Made by a program: the position numbers and the translations under genes
Shown: piece after piece, positions 18,806 through 27,026 of the stretch
Layout: the number at the start of each line of letters is the position of its first letter
Numbering within the stretch: the first letter of the stretch is position 1
Assembly (NCBI RefSeq): GCF_014502795.1
Contig: NZ_JACVHF010000001.1
Span: 1-64,000 of the forward strand
Length of the DNA: 64,000 bases
Source of the DNA: Heliobacterium chlorum
GTDB lineage: Bacteria > Bacillota > Desulfitobacteriia > Heliobacteriales > Heliobacteriaceae
Direction: 5' to 3'
The notes under the pieces: model-generated
Seen by the model: the letters and a program-made list of their open reading frames with translations, nothing else
The model's database searches: none
What the model was told of the DNA's origin: nothing

Positions 18806-19360
18806 ATGGAACATCGCATGATATTCGCTGGTTTCGGCGGTCAAGGGGTCATGCTCATGGGTCAGTTGGTGGCCTATGCCGGGATGTTGGAAGGAAAGCA
18901 TGTCGCCTGGATTCCCTCATACGGACCAGAAATGCGCGGCGGTACTGCCAACTGTGCTGTCACCGTATCGGACAAACCGATCGCTTCTCCTATCGTCTAT
19001 GAACCGACGGCAGCTATTGTCCTGAATCAGCCGTCACTGGAAAAGTTCGCCCCTCAACTGACTCCCGGCGGGCAATTGTTGATTAACTCATCTCTGATCA
19101 GCGGTATCAGCTCCCGTGCCGATATCAACCAGGTTTGCCTGAAAGCGAACGATCTGGCCAACCAATTGGGTAACTTAAAAGTGGCTAATATGTTCCTGTT
19201 AGGGGCCCTTATCGGATTGACCGAGTTTATCCATATAGAATCTGTCATCGAAGCCCTGAAAAAAGTGTTGCCTCCTCACCGGCATAACCTCCTCGAGGTA
19301 AACCGTCAGGCCTTGCAAAAAGGTTTGGAATATGTAACTTCTAGTTCCCTAGGGGCGTAA
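18806..19360 (+). CDS. 2-oxoacid:ferredoxin oxidoreductase, gamma subunit
   Basis: A 184-residue subunit with the conserved FAGFGGQGVMLMGQLVAYAG start and YGPEMRGGTANCAV motif, involved in coenzyme A binding. One base separates it from the beta gene. A strong terminator closes the operon. Confidence 0.9.
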   Translation: MEHRMIFAGFGGQGVMLMGQLVAYAGMLEGKHVAWIPSYGPEMRGGTANCAVTVSDKPIASPIVYEPTAAIVLNQPSLEKFAPQLTPGGQLLINSSLISGISSRADINQVCLKANDLANQLGNLKVANMFLLGALIGLTEFIHIESVIEALKKVLPPHRHNLLEVNRQALQKGLEYVTSSSLGA

Positions 19361-19367
19361 TTTTACC

Positions 19368-19401
19368 AGTAAAAGATCATAACTACGAGTAAAAGATTAT
19401 A
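19368..19401 (+). repeat. Two 14-bp direct repeats after the oxidoreductase operon
   Basis: AGTAAAAGATCATA (19368-19381) and AGTAAAAGATTATA (19388-19401) differ at one base and are spaced 20 bp start to start, just before the terminator. Function unknown. Confidence 0.5.
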
Positions 19402-19409
19402 CATCAGAG

Positions 19410-19449
19410 AAGAACACGCTACTCCCTGTTGGGTAGCGTGTTCTTTTTG
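19410..19449 (+). terminator. Terminator of the 2-oxoacid oxidoreductase operon
   Basis: A 13-bp stem AAGAACACGCTAC / GTAGCGTGTTCTT with a T-rich tail. The following intergenic stretch to 19845 holds the operator and repeats listed next. Confidence 0.85.
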
Positions 19450-19566
19450 TAGAATACTAATCAATTATTTCTAAATGAACCAACTAAGTTATCGCCTTTC
19501 TAAAAATATTGAAGTATAACAAAGGAGGATCTAAAGAAATCCCGTCGAAACTATATCCGTGGACAA

Positions 19567-19579
19567 GTGGTCTGACAAC
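19567..19579 (+). promoter_or_regulatory. Putative LldR/FadR-type operator, lactate permease 1
   Basis: GTGGTCTGACAAC is an imperfect palindrome centred on one base, close to the sites at 24228 and 32754. A TATATC element ten bases upstream (19552-19557) would put the start of transcription at about the operator. Very likely bound by the GntR protein encoded at 21647. Confidence 0.55.
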
Positions 19580-19789
19580 CAAGCCGATCACTGAGTAATC
19601 GTAAAAGGGGGGATTAGGAAAAAGGATTGACCATTTTTGTTACTTGGCGATTCCATGAACCGTTGGGCCTTTTCTCCTGAGATTTGAACCAATTGATTCT
19701 TCCGTTTCTAGATTTTTTGCGTCCCTAAAGAGAAAAAAGACAGATAAGTATCAAGAAATTAGAGAAAGATACCACTATATTTAATGTTT

Positions 19790-19822
19790 TGCACACTATT
19801 GATTTATGCACACTATTTGATT
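19790..19822 (+). repeat. Tandem direct repeat upstream of lactate permease 1
   Basis: TGCACACTATTGATT (19790-19804) is repeated as TGCACACTATTTGATT (19807-19822), just before the ribosome site. It could be a regulator site or a small duplication in the mRNA leader. Confidence 0.5.
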
Positions 19823-19844
19823 AGGACGCGGAGGTAAATAGAAA

Positions 19845-21626
19845 ATGGCATGGACACAAAATTTTAACCCCATGGGAAACCTGGGGCTATCAGCTCTTGT
19901 TGCCCTGATCCCCATTATTTTCTACGCCTGGGCGTTGGCTGTAAAACGGATGAAAGGGCACATGGCAGGCCTTTTCACCGTAGCCATCGCTGTCGCCGTA
20001 GCGGTTCTAGGATTTGGCATGCCCCTACAGACGACCATCCTGACCACCCTTTTCGGCGCTCTCTACGGTCTTTTTCCTATCGGCTTTATTGTCGTCGCTG
20101 CAGTCTTTATGTACAACTTGATCGTTAAGTCCGGTCAGTTCGAAGTGATCAAGGCTTCCATCGCATCGATCACCGATGATCGCCGTCTGCAAGTTCTCTT
20201 GATTGCCTTTTGTTTTGGTGCCTTTTTAGAAGGCGCAGCCGGCTTTGGTACACCTGTGGCCATCGCCGGGGCTATGTTGGTCGGTCTTGGCTTTAGTCCC
20301 TTAATGGCTGCTGGCTTGTCGCTCGTAGCCAATACAGCTCCTGTTGCTTACGGCGGTATCGGCATCCCCGTAATCGCCGGCGCCGGTGTAGCTGGTCTCG
20401 ATCCCCTGCCGGTCAGCCAAATGATCGCGCTGCAACTGCCCGTCCTTTCGATTTTCGTTCCTTTCCTTCTTGTCTGGATATTGTCCGGATGGAAGGGCAT
20501 GATCGAGGTATGGCCTGCCATCACCGTCGTTAGTGTCACCTTTACCCTCGGGCAGTGGTCGGCGGCGACCTTTACCGGTCCCATGCTGGCCGATATCGTT
20601 GCTTCCATGCTTTCCCTCGTATCGCTCATCGTCTTTCTGCGCGTATGGAAACCGAAAAACGTCTGGCGTTTTCCTGGGGAAAAAGCAGCTGGCCGCGCTG
20701 TTCGTAAGCTTAGCGCCGGCTCTATCATCGCTGCTTGGTCGCCCTTTGTCATCCTTACCGCTCTCATCGGCGACTGGGGCGTAAACAGCGTCAAAGCAGT
20801 CCTGGAAACGGCTACGGTAAAATTTAATTTTCCTGGTCTAACTGGCGCAATCATCGACCCGACGACCCAGAAAGCCATGGATGTTTTGTTTAAATTCAAC
20901 TGGCTTTCCTCCGCTGGTACGGCAATCATGATCGCCGCCTTTCTCACCCTAATCGTCTTACGAATGAAATTGAGCGACGGAGTGGCGGTCTTCAAAGATA
21001 CGTTATACAGCCTTCGATTCTCCCTCTTATCGGTAGCCTCTGTCCTAGGATTCGCCTATATCGCTAACTACTCCGGACTTTCCACTACCTTAGGTTTAGC
21101 TCTCACGGTAACAGGTCAATACTTCCCGATCTTTTCACCCATGTTGGGCTGGATCGGCGTCTTTATCACTGGTTCAGATACCTCAGCTAATGCTCTCTTT
21201 TGCAAACTGCAAGAGGTCACAGCGATGGGCATCAACATCAACCCCATTTTGACCGTAGCGGCCAACACATCAGGTGGCGGTACGGCGAAAATGATCTCAC
21301 CGCAGTCGATCGCGGTAGCCTGCGGCTCCGTCGGTATGATCGGCCGCGAATCGGAACTGTTCCGCTTCACCCTCAAGTATAGTCTCATCTTCGTAGCCGC
21401 TATGGGTGTACTGACCTATACGCAAGCGTACTTCGTTCCCGCTATGATCCCCGATGTTGTTCGTGCCGGTGCCGCCGTTACTGCGACGGCTTCTGCCGCT
21501 GTGCTTCAGCAAGGAATTATCGTACTCGCCGTAACGGCAGTTGTTCTCTTTGCTCTCGGCGCTTATGTATTAGGGCAAACAGCCAAAAAGACAGTCGTCG
21601 AAGAAGTAAATCCTACCCATCGGTAA
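19845..21626 (+). CDS. lctP: L-lactate permease, copy 1
   Basis: A 593-residue integral membrane protein of the lactate permease (LctP/LldP/GlcA) family, with about 13 hydrophobic segments. GAFLEGAAGFGTPVAIAGAMLVGLGF, FITGSDTSANALFCKLQ and ANTSGGGTAKMISPQSIAVA are family signatures. It takes up lactate (and possibly glycolate) with protons. ATG 19845 follows GCGGAGGT. The GntR regulator gene starts 20 bases downstream, so both are probably one transcript. A second copy (30792-32552) shares the same fold and motifs; the two proteins are clearly diverged. Confidence 0.93.
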   Translation: MAWTQNFNPMGNLGLSALVALIPIIFYAWALAVKRMKGHMAGLFTVAIAVAVAVLGFGMPLQTTILTTLFGALYGLFPIGFIVVAAVFMYNLIVKSGQFEVIKASIASITDDRRLQVLLIAFCFGAFLEGAAGFGTPVAIAGAMLVGLGFSPLMAAGLSLVANTAPVAYGGIGIPVIAGAGVAGLDPLPVSQMIALQLPVLSIFVPFLLVWILSGWKGMIEVWPAITVVSVTFTLGQWSAATFTGPMLADIVASMLSLVSLIVFLRVWKPKNVWRFPGEKAAGRAVRKLSAGSIIAAWSPFVILTALIGDWGVNSVKAVLETATVKFNFPGLTGAIIDPTTQKAMDVLFKFNWLSSAGTAIMIAAFLTLIVLRMKLSDGVAVFKDTLYSLRFSLLSVASVLGFAYIANYSGLSTTLGLALTVTGQYFPIFSPMLGWIGVFITGSDTSANALFCKLQEVTAMGININPILTVAANTSGGGTAKMISPQSIAVACGSVGMIGRESELFRFTLKYSLIFVAAMGVLTYTQAYFVPAMIPDVVRAGAAVTATASAAVLQQGIIVLAVTAVVLFALGAYVLGQTAKKTVVEEVNPTHR

Positions 21627-21646
21627 AAAAGGCGGTGTAATTGAAT

Positions 21647-22333
21647 ATGGATGTCCGGTCGGTACAACCCCGAAGAATCCAGCATGAGGTCGTTGATCAT
21701 ATCAAAGACCTGATTGAAGAGCGTGCGCTTCAACCTGGCGACAAGTTACCTTCGGAACGAGAACTGGCCGAGATGTTCAAAGTAAGCCGAACGGCTGTTC
21801 GTGAGGCCTCCAGTGCGCTGCAGGTACTGGGAATTCTTGAAGTTCGACGCGGTGAAGGAACTTTTGTTTCCAAGCCTCGGGATTTTGGAAAAGCGGAAGC
21901 ATTGGCCCGCATTTTAGCTGCTGACCATGGTACGGAAAGAGATCTGCAGGAAATGCGCATCATTGTCGAAGTAGCAGCAGCCGCTCTTGCTGCGAAGCGA
22001 TGTGGAACGACCGAATTGGATTTAATTAACCATTCCATTCGCGAACTACGCCGGGCTGTCTGGCGCAATCAATCCGGTGTCGAAGCGGATTTTCAGTTCC
22101 ATTTCACCGTCATCATGGCGGCACAGAACCCCTACTTGTTTCGCTTTATGGATTATTTCTCAGATATCATCCGTGCGAGCATTGAGAATCACTGGAAAAA
22201 CAATATCACTACACGGGACGATTGCGAAGCTGTCCTGAATGCCCATCAGGCCATTTGCGATGCAATTCTACAGGGCGATTCCGTAAAAGCCCGTCAACTG
22301 ATGCATGATCATCTCAAAAGCCCGCTAGAATAA
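21647..22333 (+). CDS. GntR/FadR-family transcriptional regulator of lactate genes
   Basis: A 228-residue regulator. The N-terminal winged helix (about 8-75) has the GntR signature LQPGDKLPSERELAEMF followed by VSRTAVREASSALQVLGI and RRGEGTFV. The C-terminal FCD domain (about 90-225) has the metal/ligand histidines expected in DFQFHFTVIMAAQNP and the late HDHL. ATG 21647 fits GGCGGTG better than TTG 21641. FCD-type GntR proteins such as LldR and LutR sense lactate. Its position behind lctP and the shared palindromes at three lactate promoters support a local regulator, probably a lactate-relieved repressor. Confidence 0.88.
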   Translation: MDVRSVQPRRIQHEVVDHIKDLIEERALQPGDKLPSERELAEMFKVSRTAVREASSALQVLGILEVRRGEGTFVSKPRDFGKAEALARILAADHGTERDLQEMRIIVEVAAAALAAKRCGTTELDLINHSIRELRRAVWRNQSGVEADFQFHFTVIMAAQNPYLFRFMDYFSDIIRASIENHWKNNITTRDDCEAVLNAHQAICDAILQGDSVKARQLMHDHLKSPLE

Positions 22334-22353
22334 GCATCTTTAAGCAATGACAA

Positions 22354-22379
22354 GGGGAAGACCGATTCCGGTCTTCCCC
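22354..22379 (+). terminator. Terminator after the lctP-gntR unit
   Basis: GGGGAAGACCG / CGGTCTTCCCC, 11-bp perfect stem, ATTC loop, then a T-rich stretch. Confidence 0.75.
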
Positions 22380-22471
22380 GGTTTACTTTTTAATGTGGTT
22401 TTCTTTTACAGAAATCAATTTTACGATTATTCCACGGAGACTCACGATGTTCTTTGTTTATACTTTTTTAT

Positions 22472-22630
22472 CTACTGCGGCAGGTCTTTCACAGGGCTAT
22501 TTGCGGGTACAGAGACCTTGGAGTTTGGTGTCAATTGAACAGTCTTCATGTTTTCCTTGGGTTGCACATTGCTATGACTTTCCGCTTGCACCGTCTTCGT
22601 TGCATGAGGATCTCCTTGAATTCCTTTCAT
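22472..22630 (-). CDS. Small hydrophilic protein overlapping the MFS gene
   Basis: A 52-residue frame starting MKGIQGDPHATKTVQAES. Its ATG follows GGAGGTG by 6-7 bases, a near-perfect ribosome site that lies inside the 3' end of the MFS gene on the same strand. It overlaps that gene by 59 bases in another frame and is rich in Lys, Pro, Gln and Ser. No family is recognised. The good ribosome site and coupling are the only evidence, so it may be spurious. Confidence 0.4.
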   Translation of the reverse strand: MKGIQGDPHATKTVQAESHSNVQPKENMKTVQLTPNSKVSVPANSPVKDLPQ

Positions 22631-24044
22631 CTTCAACACCTCCATCCTTAGTTTCTCCTTTGTCTTCGGAATCATGAGTTACTTCTTGACGTTGACGATC
22701 ATCGGGACGAAAAGCCGGAGCGAGACGAGGTTGAACGATGTTGGCTTCATTAGCCTCTAACCTTCGGGGATCGGGAAGCCTCGATGCCATCAGCACTGCT
22801 AAAATTTCTATAGCGGCTATCGCCCAGAAAATCCAGGTCATCGGGATGAGCTTGAGAAAAGCACCCGCTGCGATCGGGAGCAATCCTACAGGAGCGGCAA
22901 AGAGGTTTGACAAACTGACATAGATCGGCCGCTTCGCCGCTGGCGTCGTCTCCATCAAGTAATTGACAAAACCGAGCCAACCGCCTAAAACCATGCCCAC
23001 ACCGAGAAAACCGAAACCCGTCCCGATAAAAGCAGCCATTCCAGCTAATCGCTGCGAAAAGAGAATCACCAGGGGGACGAGAAGATTGATGACGGTGGTC
23101 ACGATGATCGTCTTACGGTTACCGACCCGATCACTGAGATACCCCAGCAGCAATCCGCCGCTGACTTGGCCGAGCACTTGGATCGTCAGCAAGATAGCAG
23201 CGGCCCCTCTAGGTAATACCCCTGCCTGCTGGACAAAAAGAATATAAAAAGGGAAGCCTAACACGTTAAATCCAGTCAATACCTGAACGATCAGCATGCG
23301 AGTGAAGAGCCGGTGCTCTTGTAGGTATTGCGGGATATGGCTGATCACATGGCCGACAGACAAATCCCGGTCCTTGCGGTTCTGTTTCACCGGATCCTTG
23401 GTGAAGCGGATGGCGAAAGCAGAAGCAACCAAAAAAGTGACGGCCAATGAGAAGAGCAATGAAAAATCGGTAGGGAATTCCCACCGCGGAGAACCCAAGA
23501 TGCGTTGCACCAACAGGGTTCCGCCGAAAGCGCCGAGCCCTCCGAGGGACTGCATGATCCCCATCATCTTCCCGCGATGGGACTCGTCGATGGTTCGGCC
23601 GAATATATCCATCCAGGGCACTTGGCCGACCCCTTCGCCAAAGGCGAAGATAGTGAAAGAGACGAGAAATAGGGTAGCTGTCACCGATGCGGGCCAACCG
23701 AACCAGATGGACAGGACCGGTAGCAGTAACTGAGTCCGAGTGAAGAGGTGCGTTCGAAAAATAAACCGGTTTAGATGTTCCGCTCCGGTGACCCACCCGG
23801 CCAGGAGTATCTGGGGGAGAAAAAAGCCGATGGAGCGAACCGTTGCGGCTAATCCCACGAGCAGGGGAGAATGGGTAAGGTTGTTCAAAAACAGAGGCAC
23901 GATGATGGTGGTATCAATAAAGGCCAGTGCTGTAAAATAAAGCGCCCCGTTGGCGGTCATAAAATAAAAGTTTCGCCGGTCAACTGCATCCCGCCATTCC
24001 AACGCGAATCGTACCCCTCTCTGATTAAAACTCCCTCTTATCAT
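22572..24044 (-). CDS. Major facilitator superfamily transporter
   Basis: A 490-residue membrane protein with 12 predicted membrane segments in two six-helix halves; GYLSDRVGNRKTIIV is the MFS loop motif of the second half. The last 65 residues are a charged, Ser/Asp/Glu-rich cytoplasmic tail (THDSEDKGETKDGGVEDER). The substrate is unknown. It sits divergent to lutC, and its transcript would not share the lactate operator, although the two promoters lie within about 230 bp. Confidence 0.8.
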   Translation of the reverse strand: MIRGSFNQRGVRFALEWRDAVDRRNFYFMTANGALYFTALAFIDTTIIVPLFLNNLTHSPLLVGLAATVRSIGFFLPQILLAGWVTGAEHLNRFIFRTHLFTRTQLLLPVLSIWFGWPASVTATLFLVSFTIFAFGEGVGQVPWMDIFGRTIDESHRGKMMGIMQSLGGLGAFGGTLLVQRILGSPRWEFPTDFSLLFSLAVTFLVASAFAIRFTKDPVKQNRKDRDLSVGHVISHIPQYLQEHRLFTRMLIVQVLTGFNVLGFPFYILFVQQAGVLPRGAAAILLTIQVLGQVSGGLLLGYLSDRVGNRKTIIVTTVINLLVPLVILFSQRLAGMAAFIGTGFGFLGVGMVLGGWLGFVNYLMETTPAAKRPIYVSLSNLFAAPVGLLPIAAGAFLKLIPMTWIFWAIAAIEILAVLMASRLPDPRRLEANEANIVQPRLAPAFRPDDRQRQEVTHDSEDKGETKDGGVEDERNSRRSSCNEDGASGKS

Positions 24045-24168
24045 GAATCAATCACTGCCTCTTTCATTCTCCTAACGTTTAAGTAAAAAGGGGGATTCGA
24101 AGAGACATTTTCCTTTTGAGAAAAGCAGGATTCCTGATGGGCTCGTCGAATGTCTACCTATTAGAACG

Positions 24169-24181
24169 CTGGTCTGGCCAT
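24169..24181 (+). promoter_or_regulatory. Possible upstream auxiliary operator of the lut-glc operon
   Basis: CTGGTCTGGCCAT has a TGGTC-T-GGCCA core like the operator at 24228, and is centred 59 bp upstream of it. The two flank the predicted promoter, as the paired operators of LldR do in enteric bacteria. Confidence 0.4.
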
Positions 24182-24193
24182 CTGAACTCTTAT

Positions 24194-24222
24194 TTGTACT
24201 TTTTTTAACAAGTGTGGATACT
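24194..24222 (+). promoter_or_regulatory. Promoter of the lut-glc lactate operon
   Basis: TTGTAC (24194-24199), 17 bp, then GATACT (24217-24222) with a TGG extension. The predicted transcription start near 24229 falls inside the operator that follows. Confidence 0.5.
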
Positions 24223-24227
24223 TTGTA

Positions 24228-24240
24228 GCGGTCTGACCAC
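24228..24240 (+). promoter_or_regulatory. LldR/FadR-type operator of the lut-glc operon
   Basis: GCGGTCTGACCAC: half sites GCGGTC and GACCAC around one central base. The identical 13-mer, in the same orientation relative to the gene, precedes lactate permease 2 (32754-32766). Confidence 0.6.
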
Positions 24241-24280
24241 CTGTCCACTATGAACATGGCAGTAAAAGGAGTTGGCAACA

Positions 24281-24841
24281 TTGTCCACGGAAAAGCTTTT
24301 TTCCGTTTTCCAGGCTAAAGCGGAAAGCATGAGTGCACAAGTCCACCGTGTAGGCACTTACGCTGCAGCCGGGGAACTTATCGCCGCAAAAGTGAAAGAA
24401 CTGAAGGCAGAAAAAGTGCATCTCTTTCCAAGCCCGCAGTTGGAGAAAACCAACTGCCGAGCAACCTTAGCAGGAACCGGAGTAAAAATCTCCGAGAAAC
24501 TCGACCGGGCCGAACTGGACGTTACCGATGTCGGTATCAATTTCGTACCATATGCGGTTGCGGAAACAGGATCAATCTTTCATCCTGAAGAAAATCCCCT
24601 GGGTCGAATGGTGACCATGCTGCCCCCAACCCATATTGCCATCGTTCCAACCTCAAAAATTCTCCCGACGGTAGCCGATGCACTGGTGACCGTTGTTGCA
24701 GATTATGGGAAAGTTCCCGGATACATGTCTTTCATTTCCGGTCCTAGCCGTACTGCCGATATTGAACGGGTCTTGACGATAGGCGTTCATGGGCCCAGCC
24801 GACTGATTGTCATTCTGGTCGACGAAGGGATGGAAAAGTAA
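24281..24841 (+). CDS. lutC: Lactate utilisation protein LutC
   Basis: A 186-residue LUD-domain protein. TTG 24281 is preferred because AAAAGGA ends ten bases before it; TTG 24272 is too close. AVAETGSIFHP and the closing GPSRTADIERVLTIGVHGP are LutC/YkgG signatures. In B. subtilis LutABC oxidises L-lactate to pyruvate with iron-sulfur subunits. It is the first gene of a four-gene operon and is separated from the next start by one base. Confidence 0.88.
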   Translation: MSTEKLFSVFQAKAESMSAQVHRVGTYAAAGELIAAKVKELKAEKVHLFPSPQLEKTNCRATLAGTGVKISEKLDRAELDVTDVGINFVPYAVAETGSIFHPEENPLGRMVTMLPPTHIAIVPTSKILPTVADALVTVVADYGKVPGYMSFISGPSRTADIERVLTIGVHGPSRLIVILVDEGMEK

Positions 24842-24842
24842 G

Positions 24843-27008
24843 ATGTCCAACCAGGAAAAAAATCAAGACTTTAAAGCATCCATTCAGAAGGCTTTACAAG
24901 ACCAGGTCATGCGGGGCGCCTTAAGCCGCTTTGCCGACGCCTATCCCACGGCCAGGAAGAACGCCTACCAAGGGGTGGACATCGAAGCACTGCGCGGCGA
25001 GATCGCCTGTTCGAAGGCAAAAAACGGCGATGACCTGGATCAATTGATTAAAATGTTCACCGAAAACGCTACCAAACGGGGAGCTAAGGTCTATTTTGCC
25101 AAAACAGCTGACGATGCCAATCGCTACATCGCCAACCTGGCTGTAGACCGAGGCGTCAAACGAATCGTAAAATCCAAGTCCATGGCCTCCGAAGAGATTC
25201 ATTTGAACGATCACCTGAAAAAAGCCGGCATGATCGTCAATGAAACAGATTTAGGTGAATGGATCATCCAGTTGGCCGGCCAAAAGCCAAGCCACATGGT
25301 GATGCCCGCAATTCACCTTTCTAAAGAGCAGGTAGCCGGCTATTTCAGCAAAGAGATGAAATCGGATATTCCTCCCGATATTCCCTTGATGGTGCAAAAA
25401 GCCCGTGTCGAGTTGCGGACTAAATTCATCGAAGCCGATATGGGTATCTCCGGCGCAAACATGGCCGTTGCAGAGACAGGCTCTATCGCCACAGTGACGA
25501 ATGAAGGGAACGCCCGTCTGACGACGACGCTGCCTCGAATTCACGTCGCACTTGTCGGTATTGAGAAAATCATCCGCAACATGCAAGAAGCGGCCAATAT
25601 CATCAAAGCGCTGCCCAAAAGCGCTACCGGTCAGCTCATCACCAGTTACGTCACTTTCGTCACCGGTGTCACCCCTACGGAAGTAGACGGTCAGGTGCAA
25701 GATAAAGAACTGCACATCGTCCTCATGGACAATGGCCGCAGTGATATGCTCAAAGATCCCGAATTCAAACAAGCCTGGCAGTGTATCCGCTGCGCCTCTT
25801 GCTTAAACGTATGTCCGGCCTACCAGATGGTTGGCGGTCACGTCTACGGTCACATCTATGCCGGCGGCATCGGTGCCATCTTAACCTTCTTCTTCAATGA
25901 TCCAGAAGACGCCGAGAAACCGCAAAACCTCTGCTTGGGCTGTGGTCGCTGTACGGAAGTCTGCCCCGGTAAAATCCCTATCCCCGATCTGATCCTGAAG
26001 ATGCGCCGCCGCATGGCCGAAAAGAACGGCCTGAAGATGATCCCGAAAGCTATCTTCAGTGTCGTTGCCAACCGGAAACTAATGCACAGCCTACTTCGGG
26101 TCGCTTCCATCGGCCAGTTTCCCCTGACTGGCGGCAAGCCCTATATCCGCCACTTACCTTTCTTTTTTTCAGAATTGACGAAAGAGCGCAGCTTGCCGGC
26201 CGTGGCTCCGCAGCCATTCCGTGATTTCGCCAAAGAACATGAGAAAAAGAACACTGGCAAGAAAAAGCGGGTGAACTTCTACGGCGGATGTCTCATCGAC
26301 TTCTGCTACCCCCATATCGGCAAAGCCGTTTATGAAGTGTTGGAACACGCCGGATGTGAAGTTTACTTCCCCTGGGAGCAAGCCTGCTGCGGCGCCCCGG
26401 CTAAATATATGGGCGATGGAGAGACCCAAATCCGCCTGGCGAAACAAAACGTCGCCGCCATGGAAGAAGGAAACCCCGATTATATCGTTTCTGCCTGCCC
26501 CACATGTACCGTCGCACTGCTCGAAGACATCGTCGATGTACTCAAAGAGGAACCTCAGTGGCATGAACGGGCAAAAAAGGTAGCTGCCAAGGTTCGCGAC
26601 TTCTCCGACCTCGTCGCTGAGCTCGGTGTCAAGACAGGTAAGAAGTCCAAGCCCTTGGCCCGGAAAAAATTCACCTATCACGACTCCTGTCACTACCGCC
26701 GCCATCTCCATCTCTCCGACATCCCCCGTAAGCTGCTGACGGAAGTGGCCGGCATGGACCTCATCGAGATGAAAGACTGTGATCAATGCTGCGGCATGGC
26801 CGGCTCCTATCTGGTGAAATTCCCTGAGATCTCGGCGCCGATTCTCCAGAAAAAGCTGGATAACATCACGGCGACCGGCGCTGAAATGGTATGTGTCGAC
26901 TGCCCCGGATGCGTCATGCAAATTGCCGGTGGTCTTGATAAAAAACGCAGCTCCGTCCAGGTAAAGCATACCGCCGAAATCTTGGCTGAGTCCCTGCGCA
27001 AAGGATAA
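24843..27008 (+). CDS. LutB-LutA fusion iron-sulfur protein
   Basis: A 721-residue protein starting at ATG 24843. The N-terminal LUD domain (about 60-300; AVAETGSIATVTNEG) is followed by two 4Fe-4S motifs CIRCASCLNVCP and CLGCGRCTEVCP (about 314-377), as in LutB. Residues 478-720 hold two cysteine-rich CCG domains (CCGAPAKYMGD and CCGMAGSYLV) that make up LutA in other organisms. The usual two proteins are thus joined, as in the lactate loci of sulfate reducers of the Desulfovibrio type. It is expected to oxidise L-lactate with LutC, electrons leaving through the iron-sulfur clusters. Confidence 0.88.
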   Translation: MSNQEKNQDFKASIQKALQDQVMRGALSRFADAYPTARKNAYQGVDIEALRGEIACSKAKNGDDLDQLIKMFTENATKRGAKVYFAKTADDANRYIANLAVDRGVKRIVKSKSMASEEIHLNDHLKKAGMIVNETDLGEWIIQLAGQKPSHMVMPAIHLSKEQVAGYFSKEMKSDIPPDIPLMVQKARVELRTKFIEADMGISGANMAVAETGSIATVTNEGNARLTTTLPRIHVALVGIEKIIRNMQEAANIIKALPKSATGQLITSYVTFVTGVTPTEVDGQVQDKELHIVLMDNGRSDMLKDPEFKQAWQCIRCASCLNVCPAYQMVGGHVYGHIYAGGIGAILTFFFNDPEDAEKPQNLCLGCGRCTEVCPGKIPIPDLILKMRRRMAEKNGLKMIPKAIFSVVANRKLMHSLLRVASIGQFPLTGGKPYIRHLPFFFSELTKERSLPAVAPQPFRDFAKEHEKKNTGKKKRVNFYGGCLIDFCYPHIGKAVYEVLEHAGCEVYFPWEQACCGAPAKYMGDGETQIRLAKQNVAAMEEGNPDYIVSACPTCTVALLEDIVDVLKEEPQWHERAKKVAAKVRDFSDLVAELGVKTGKKSKPLARKKFTYHDSCHYRRHLHLSDIPRKLLTEVAGMDLIEMKDCDQCCGMAGSYLVKFPEISAPILQKKLDNITATGAEMVCVDCPGCVMQIAGGLDKKRSSVQVKHTAEILAESLRKG

Positions 27009-27026
27009 TTAAGGAGGCAGTATTAT

